From an uncultured Mollicutes bacterium (lineage in GTDB: Bacteria; Bacillota_I; Bacilli_A; Acholeplasmatales; JAEDCM01): 64,000 bases of DNA. The notes under the pieces are model-generated. The model made no database searches, was not told the DNA's origin, and saw only the letters and a program-made list of their open reading frames with translations. The stretch lies in the NCBI GenBank assembly GCA_947166335.1, contig CAMVDS010000001.1, positions 1 through 64,000 of the forward strand, given 5' to 3'. A program made the position numbers and the translations under genes. Shown in pieces: positions 57,940 to 64,000 of this stretch. Within the stretch, counting starts at the first letter, position 1, and each line of letters begins with the position of its first letter.

Positions 57940-59110
57940 TGAAAATTTCTTAAATCTATCAGAAAATTTCTTGTTTTCTTTAATAGCAAAAAAAGTAAAA
58001 AGTTATAAAGAAGAAAATCAAGATAAAGAAATAATTAGTCTTGGTATTGGTGATGTATCTCTTCCTTTATCAAAAGTTGTAGTAGATGCTCTTGTAAAAG
58101 CATCATATGAAATGGGTGTAAAAGAAACATTTAGAGGATATCCACCAGAGTTTGGTTATGACTTTATTAAAGATAGTATTAGAAAATATTATTTAAAAAA
58201 TAATGTTAGTCTAGATTTGGATGAAATATTTGTATGTGATGGAGCTAAATCAGATTTAGGAAATATGGTAGAAATTCTTGGAGATAATTTAATAATTATT
58301 CCTGATCCGGTATATCCTGTTTATGTTGATTCTAATATGATGGCAGGAAGAAATATATTACTTTTAGATGGTAATGAATCTAATGGATTCTTACCTATGC
58401 CTGATGGCTTATCATATAAAGAATCAGTAATTTATTTATGTTCTCCTAATAATCCAACTGGGGCGGTTTATTCAAAGGAACAACTTGAAAAATGGGTTAA
58501 ATATGCGATTAATAGTAATTCATTAATTATATTTGATAGTGCTTATGAAGCATTTATTAGAGGAAATTATCCTCATTCGATTTTTGAAATTGAAGGAGCT
58601 AAATCATGTGCTGTAGAAATATCAAGTTTCTCAAAACTTGCTGGATTTACAGGCTTAAGATGTAGTTATAGTATTGTTCCAAAGGAAATATTAAATGGTG
58701 TATTTAATAAGATTTGGGGTAGAAGACAAGCAACTAAATTTAATGGTGTAGCTTGGCCAGTTCAAAGAGCTGCTGAAGCTGCTTTAAGTCCTGAAGGATT
58801 AGAAGCTTGTCAAACTAATATTAATTATTATCTAGAGAATGCAAGAATTATTAAAGAAGTATTAGATAAATATAAAATATTCCATACAGGTGGAGATAAT
58901 TCACCATATTTATGGATTAAGTGTCCTAATAATATGAGTAGTTGGGATTTCTTTGATTTATTATTACATAAAGCAAATATAGTTGGTACTCCAGGGGTAG
59001 GATTTGGGGAGTCTGGAGAAGGATATTTTAGATTAACATCTTTCCAAACTAGAGAAAAGACTATAGAAGCAGCAAAGAGATTAGATAAATTCTTTGAAGA
59101 GATAAGGTGA
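57929..59110 (+). CDS. dapL: LL-diaminopimelate aminotransferase
   Basis: PLP enzyme that converts tetrahydrodipicolinate straight to LL-diaminopimelate using glutamate as amino donor, by-passing acylated intermediates. 393 residues. Start block [16 protein letters not shown] and [10 protein letters not shown] are typical of DapL; PLP lysine in [16 protein letters not shown] at 57929 has AAGGGG 9 bases upstream; ATGs at 57911 and 57923 lie in or next to that site. Uses glutamate, which fits a nitrogen-controlled operon. pyrG follows 4 bases on. Confidence 0.94.
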   Translation: MKINENFLNLSENFLFSLIAKKVKSYKEENQDKEIISLGIGDVSLPLSKVVVDALVKASYEMGVKETFRGYPPEFGYDFIKDSIRKYYLKNNVSLDLDEIFVCDGAKSDLGNMVEILGDNLIIIPDPVYPVYVDSNMMAGRNILLLDGNESNGFLPMPDGLSYKESVIYLCSPNNPTGAVYSKEQLEKWVKYAINSNSLIIFDSAYEAFIRGNYPHSIFEIEGAKSCAVEISSFSKLAGFTGLRCSYSIVPKEILNGVFNKIWGRRQATKFNGVAWPVQRAAEAALSPEGLEACQTNINYYLENARIIKEVLDKYKIFHTGGDNSPYLWIKCPNNMSSWDFFDLLLHKANIVGTPGVGFGESGEGYFRLTSFQTREKTIEAAKRLDKFFEEIR

Positions 59111-59114
59111 TTTT

Positions 59115-60722
59115 ATGGAAAAACAAACAAAGTTTATATTTGTAACTGGTGGAGTAGTATCATCACTTGGAAAAGGTATTGCTGCAGCAAGTATTGGTAG
59201 ACTTTTAAAAAATAGAGGTCTAAAAGTATTTATGCAAAAGTTTGATCCATATATTAATATTGATCCAGGTACTATGTCACCTTATCAACATGGCGAAGTA
59301 TTTGTAACAGATGATGGTGCTGAAACTGATTTGGATTTAGGACATTATGAAAGATTTATTGATGAAAACTTAAGCAAAAGAAGTAATATTACAACGGGTA
59401 AGATTTATCAATCAGTAATCAATAAAGAAAGAAAAGGAGAATATCTTGGCGGTACAATACAAGTTATTCCTCATATTACTGATGAAATAAAAAGGCAATT
59501 AGTTAAGGCTAAAAACGAATCAGAGGCAGATGTAATTATTACAGAAATTGGTGGTACAGTTGGTGATATAGAATCATTACCATTCTTAGAAGCTATTAGA
59601 CAAGCTAGACGTGATTTTGGTTATGAAAATACAATGTATATTCATAATACTTTAGTTCCTTATTTAAGAGCTGCTGATGAAATAAAAACAAAACCTACAC
59701 AACATTCTGTAAAAGAACTTAGAAGTATAGGTATTCAACCAGATATTATTATTTTAAGAAGTGAAGTAGATATCACAGATGGCCAAAAAGAGAAAATTGC
59801 CTTATTCTGTGATGTTGATAAAGAAGATGTAATAGTTGCTAAGGATGAAAAGATTTTATTTAATGTAGTAGTAAGCTTACATAAACAAAAAATAGATGAT
59901 ATTATTATTAAACATTTTCATATAGATGCCCCTGAAGCAAATATGAGTGAATGGGTTGAATTAATTAATAATATTAAACAATCAAAAGAAGAAATTAATA
60001 TAGGCTTAGTAGGTAAATATGTTCAATTACATGATGCATATTTATCAGTAAGTGAAGCATTAAAAGCCGCAGGTTACTATTACCATAAAAAAGTAGTAGT
60101 TAATTATATAGATGCTAATGATGTTAATGATGAAAATGCTAGTGAAATATTAAAAGATATGGAGGGTATTTTAATTCCTGGCGGATTTGGTAAGCGCGCA
60201 GCTGAGGGAAAAATCAGTGCTATTAAGTATGCAAGAATTAATAAAATACCACTACTAGGAATTTGTTATGGTATGCAACTAGCATGTATTGAATATGCAA
60301 GAAATGTATTTAATCTAAAGGATGCTAATTCAACGGAAATTGATCGTGATACATTAAACCCGATTATTTATTTGCTTCCTGATCAATATACAGGAATTAA
60401 TATGGGTGGAACATTAAGACTTGGTTTATATGATTGTCATATTGATAAATCAAGTAAAACATATGAAGCATATAATAAAGAAGATATTAAAGAACGTCAT
60501 AGACATAGATATGAGTTTAATAATGAATATTTAAATATATTAAGTAAAGACTTAGTATGTGTTGGTAAAAATGAAAAACAAAATTTAGTTGAAATAGTAG
60601 AACTAAAGAATCATCCGTTTTTTATATGTTGTCAATTCCATCCCGAGTTCTTATCAAGGCCAAATAGGCCACACCCTTTATTTAGGGAGTTTATAAATGC
60701 AACAATAAAAGAAAAAAAGTAA
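59115..60722 (+). CDS. pyrG: CTP synthase
   Basis: Aminates UTP to CTP with glutamine and ATP. 535 residues. N-terminal synthetase domain with [20 protein letters not shown], and C-terminal class I glutaminase with nucleophile Cys in [17 protein letters not shown] and the His-Glu pair in [12 protein letters not shown]. Another glutamine-consuming enzyme in the same region; gltB begins 12 bases later. Confidence 0.97.
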   Translation: MEKQTKFIFVTGGVVSSLGKGIAAASIGRLLKNRGLKVFMQKFDPYINIDPGTMSPYQHGEVFVTDDGAETDLDLGHYERFIDENLSKRSNITTGKIYQSVINKERKGEYLGGTIQVIPHITDEIKRQLVKAKNESEADVIITEIGGTVGDIESLPFLEAIRQARRDFGYENTMYIHNTLVPYLRAADEIKTKPTQHSVKELRSIGIQPDIIILRSEVDITDGQKEKIALFCDVDKEDVIVAKDEKILFNVVVSLHKQKIDDIIIKHFHIDAPEANMSEWVELINNIKQSKEEINIGLVGKYVQLHDAYLSVSEALKAAGYYYHKKVVVNYIDANDVNDENASEILKDMEGILIPGGFGKRAAEGKISAIKYARINKIPLLGICYGMQLACIEYARNVFNLKDANSTEIDRDTLNPIIYLLPDQYTGINMGGTLRLGLYDCHIDKSSKTYEAYNKEDIKERHRHRYEFNNEYLNILSKDLVCVGKNEKQNLVEIVELKNHPFFICCQFHPEFLSRPNRPHPLFREFINATIKEKK

Positions 60723-60734
60723 GGAGTGGTGTTT

Positions 60735-63700
60735 ATGAAATGCCATAATATTGGTTTATATAATCCGTCATATGAACATGATGCTTGTGGTATAGGAGCT
60801 ATAGCAAGTATAAAAGGTATAAAAACACATAAAACAATTAAAGATGCACTAAATATTTTAATTCACTTAGAACATAGAGGAGGAACAGGTGCTGAAGATA
60901 ATTCTGGTGATGGAGCTGGAATTCTAGTTCAAATACCTGATAAATTTTATAGAAAAGAAGAACTAGGCTTCATATTACCAAACGAAGGAGAATATGGCGT
61001 AGGACAGCTATTTCTATCTAAAAATGAAGAGATTAGAAATAAAGAAATTGAATTAATTGATAGTATCTTAGAAAGTGAAAAAATAGAAAAATTAGGCTAT
61101 AGAAGAGTACCAGTAGATACATATGGAATTGGTGAAACTGCATTAAAAGCAATGCCATATATGATGCAATTATTTGTTAAAAAACCAGAGGGTATTAATA
61201 GTGGTATTGATTTTGAAAGAAAACTATATATAGCTAGAAGAGTAATCGAAAGAAAAGCTTTAGAATTAGATTATAAATTATATTTCTGTAGTTTTTCTAG
61301 TAGAACTATTGTTTATAAAGGTATGCTAGTATCTACACAAGTTAGAGATTTCTATCTTGATTTAAAAGATACTAAATTTGAAAGTGCTATAGCTTTAGTT
61401 CACTCAAGATTTTCTACTAATACATTTCCTTCATGGGATAGAGCACATCCAAATAGATTCATTTGTCACAATGGTGAAATTAATACTATTAGAGGTAATG
61501 TCGATTCTGTACGTGCTAGAGAAGGGTTATTTGAATCTAAAGTATTTAATGGAGATTTAAAGAAAGTAATTCCTTTAATTCCAAAAGAATCAAGTGATTC
61601 AGCTATGTTTGATAACTTCCTAGAATTCTTATATTTAAATGGTAGAAGTATGGAAGAAGTTATTATGATGATGATACCTGAACCATGGATGAAAAATGAA
61701 GATATGGATTCTGATCTAAAAGCTTTCTATGAATTCCATTCAACATTTATGGAACCATGGGATGGACCAGCAGCTATTTTATTTACTGATGGTATTAAAC
61801 TTGGAGCTTCCCTTGATAGAAATGGTCTTAGACCTTCACGTTATTATGTAACTGATGATGATTATCTAATTTTATTCTCTGAAACAGGAAGCCTACCAAT
61901 TGAAGAAAAACATGTAACACTTAAAGGTAGACTAGAACCAGGTAAGATTTTACTTGTTGATACAGAAAAAGGTAGAATTATATCTAATGATGAGATTAAG
62001 GAAACTATTTCTAAGAAACAAGATTATAAAGTTTGGAATAAGAATATCATTTATTTAAATGATTTAAAAAATCCTACAATTGAGCCATTTAGTGGAGATA
62101 TACATTTCCTACAACATGAATCAAATTATGTACAAGATGAATTAATGGAAGGTATTTTACCACTTGCTAAAAATGATAATGAATTAGTAGTATCAATGGG
62201 TACTGATATTCCTCTTGCCGTATTAATGAAGAAGGAATTCAACTTATATCAATTCTTTAAACAAAGATTTGCTCAAGTAACAAACCCACCTATTGACTCT
62301 ATTAGAGAAGATATAGTTATGAGCTCTAGACTTTATTTAGGTAGAGAGGGTAATTTACTTAACCCAACAGAAAAGAATGCTCTAAGAGTAGCTATTGATA
62401 ATCCTATTTTATCTGATGTTGATTTCTATAAGATTAAATCTTTAGATGAAAATACAGGTATTAAAGTTAAGACTATTTATTTCACTTATGATTACACACA
62501 AGAAACAATGAGTGAAGCACTTGATAGAATTTGTAAGGAAACTGAAAAAGAAATTGACAATGGTGCATCAATTATTATTCTTTCTGATAAAGCAGAAGGT
62601 ATAAAGATTCCATCATTATTAGCTTCTAGCGGAGTTCATCAATATTTAACTAAGGTATCTAAGCGAACTCATATTTCCTTAGTATTAGAGGCTGCTGAAC
62701 CAAGAGAAATCCATCATTATGCTTGCTTAATTGGTTATGGTGTAACAGCTATTTATCCATACTTAGTATATGAAACAATTAAAGAATATAAAAATAGAGG
62801 CTTTATTAAACTTGATTTAGATGTTGCTTTAAATAATTATAGACATGCAACATTAAAAGCATTATATAAGATTATCTCTAAGATGGGTATTTCAACTATT
62901 CAATCATATAATGGTGCCCAAATATTTGAATCAATTGGCTTAAGTGATGAACTTGTAGATAAGTACTTCACAAATACACCAAATCCTATTAGTGGCATTG
63001 GTATTGATGTAATAGAAGAAAATGCAATAAAGCTTTATAATAAGGCAAAATCTAGAGATGATGATACTCTAGATTCTATTGGCCTACATAAGTTTAGAAA
63101 GAATGGACATGACCACTTATATGATCCACTATCTATCTTCTATTTACAGTCATCATGTAGAAGTGGTAACTATAATGAATATAAAAAATTCACTGATTTA
63201 ATCAACTCTAAATGTAATAATATTAGAAACACATTTAAGTTAGATTATAGTCATCCTATTTCACTTGATGAAGTAGAAAGTGTTGATGAAATTGTTAAAC
63301 GTTTCAAAACTGGAGCAATGAGCTATGGATCTATTTCTAAGGAAGCTCATGAATGTATGGCTATTGCGATGAATAGACTTGGCGCAAAAAGTAACACAGG
63401 TGAAGGTGGAGAAGAACGTGAAAGATATTACCATGAAAATGGTGAAGAAAACAGATGTTCAAAGATTAAACAAGTAGCATCAGGTAGATTTGGTGTAACT
63501 ATTGAATATTTAACAAATTCAATTGAAATTCAAATCAAGATGGCTCAAGGAGCTAAACCAGGTGAAGGTGGACAATTACCTGGGCCAAAAGTCTTCCCTT
63601 GGATAGCTAAAGCAAGACATTCAACTCCTGGTGTTTCATTAATATCACCACCACCACATCATGATATTTATTCAATTGAAGATTTAGCACAGTTAATCTA

Positions 63701-64000
63701 TGACTTAAAGAATGCTAATAGACATGCTAGGATTTCAGTTAAACTAGTTTCTGAATCAGGAATAGGTACAATTGCTGCTGGTGTTGTTAAAGCAGGAGCT
63801 AATACTATTTTAATTTCAGGTTATGATGGTGGTACAGGAGCTAGCCCTCGTACATCAATTAATAATGCTGGTATTCCTTGGGAAATAGGCCTATCAGAAA
63901 CTCATCAAACATTAGTTTTAAATGGTTTAAGAGATAGAGTAAGAATTGAAACTGATGGAAAACTTCTTACTGGTCGTGATTTAGCTATAGCTATTTTACT
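60735..64000 (+). CDS. gltB: Glutamate synthase large subunit, 3'-truncated by the window edge
   Basis: Transfers the amide of glutamine to 2-oxoglutarate to give two glutamates; the other half of the GS/GOGAT cycle. The frame is open from ATG 60735 (after AAGGAGTGG) to the end, 1088 codons of about 1,500. A 17-residue propeptide precedes the Ntn nucleophile C18 in [49 protein letters not shown] and [14 protein letters not shown] mark the glutaminase domain. The FMN-binding synthase domain begins near residue 850 ([19 protein letters not shown], then [10 protein letters not shown]). The [3Fe-4S] cysteines lie beyond the window. Confidence 0.96.
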   Translation, partial: MKCHNIGLYNPSYEHDACGIGAIASIKGIKTHKTIKDALNILIHLEHRGGTGAEDNSGDGAGILVQIPDKFYRKEELGFILPNEGEYGVGQLFLSKNEEIRNKEIELIDSILESEKIEKLGYRRVPVDTYGIGETALKAMPYMMQLFVKKPEGINSGIDFERKLYIARRVIERKALELDYKLYFCSFSSRTIVYKGMLVSTQVRDFYLDLKDTKFESAIALVHSRFSTNTFPSWDRAHPNRFICHNGEINTIRGNVDSVRAREGLFESKVFNGDLKKVIPLIPKESSDSAMFDNFLEFLYLNGRSMEEVIMMMIPEPWMKNEDMDSDLKAFYEFHSTFMEPWDGPAAILFTDGIKLGASLDRNGLRPSRYYVTDDDYLILFSETGSLPIEEKHVTLKGRLEPGKILLVDTEKGRIISNDEIKETISKKQDYKVWNKNIIYLNDLKNPTIEPFSGDIHFLQHESNYVQDELMEGILPLAKNDNELVVSMGTDIPLAVLMKKEFNLYQFFKQRFAQVTNPPIDSIREDIVMSSRLYLGREGNLLNPTEKNALRVAIDNPILSDVDFYKIKSLDENTGIKVKTIYFTYDYTQETMSEALDRICKETEKEIDNGASIIILSDKAEGIKIPSLLASSGVHQYLTKVSKRTHISLVLEAAEPREIHHYACLIGYGVTAIYPYLVYETIKEYKNRGFIKLDLDVALNNYRHATLKALYKIISKMGISTIQSYNGAQIFESIGLSDELVDKYFTNTPNPISGIGIDVIEENAIKLYNKAKSRDDDTLDSIGLHKFRKNGHDHLYDPLSIFYLQSSCRSGNYNEYKKFTDLINSKCNNIRNTFKLDYSHPISLDEVESVDEIVKRFKTGAMSYGSISKEAHECMAIAMNRLGAKSNTGEGGEERERYYHENGEENRCSKIKQVASGRFGVTIEYLTNSIEIQIKMAQGAKPGEGGQLPGPKVFPWIAKARHSTPGVSLISPPPHHDIYSIEDLAQLIYDLKNANRHARISVKLVSESGIGTIAAGVVKAGANTILISGYDGGTGASPRTSINNAGIPWEIGLSETHQTLVLNGLRDRVRIETDGKLLTGRDLAIAIL

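Overview
The window is AT-rich (roughly 28-30% G+C by eye) and densely coded. It uses the standard bacterial code: TGA terminates real genes such as rluB and dapL. It looks like a chromosome segment of a low-GC Gram-positive (Firmicutes/Bacillota) bacterium. The evidence is the cmk - S1 - der - gpsA - HU gene order, strong AGGAGGTG ribosome binding sites, extended TGnTATAAT -10 boxes, type III glutamine synthetase, an ANTAR regulator, the dapL lysine/meso-DAP route, and many hairpin-plus-T-run terminators. Gut-type uncultured Firmicutes are plausible, but genus or family cannot be set from sequence alone.

Layout. 1-5.7 kb: the end of efp, a CNNM/CBS membrane protein, a prepilin peptidase, and a kinase - vWA - PP2C triad resembling TerY-phosphorylation systems. 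Here the phosphatase carries a C-terminal winged-helix-like segment. 5.7-11.2 kb: the housekeeping operon rluB-cmk-rpsA-der-gpsA, then hup. 11.3-14.1 kb: an ankyrin protein, and on the minus strand a CPBP protease with two paralogous membrane-anchored proteins. 14.2-19.7 kb: rdgB, a 1005-residue TPR-GAF protein with catalytically degenerate GGDEF and EAL regions, an unknown protein with a HEPN-like R-x5-H motif, and an RluA-type synthase. 19.8-24.7 kb: a 1039-residue exported repeat protein with MscS, DUF1294 and DUF4250 genes. 24.7-32.2 kb: a GH16 beta-glucanase lipoprotein, then an alpha/beta hydrolase - response regulator - histidine kinase - ABC transporter module. 32.2-38.2 kb: an interrupted small gene, acetolactate decarboxylase, an HD hydrolase, purC-purB, an RsbU-like phosphatase and a broken GNAT gene. 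38.2-42.3 kb: cysK and metY behind a structured leader, a DUF4097 protein and an Rrf2 regulator.

42.4-64 kb is a nitrogen and glutamine region. On the minus strand run glnN (GS III) - amt fused to P-II - asnB - purF, then carA-carB-purA. On the plus strand run a degenerate glutamine-synthetase-like gene, an ANTAR regulator with an incomplete receiver, dapF, dapL, pyrG and the start of gltB. Most of these enzymes make, use or transport glutamine or ammonia.

The most interesting signal is in the 370-bp divergent spacer 55045-55414. Each side has a near-consensus promoter followed at once by a small hairpin with a six-base loop carrying A at position 1 and G at position 4 (AAGGGC on plus, AATGGG on minus). 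Each hairpin is mutually exclusive with a strong intrinsic terminator just before the gene. That is the logic expected of ANTAR antitermination, and the ANTAR protein is encoded 1.1 kb away behind one of these leaders. The adjacent GS homologue has lost metal and substrate ligands, so it may act as a glutamine sensor for the circuit.
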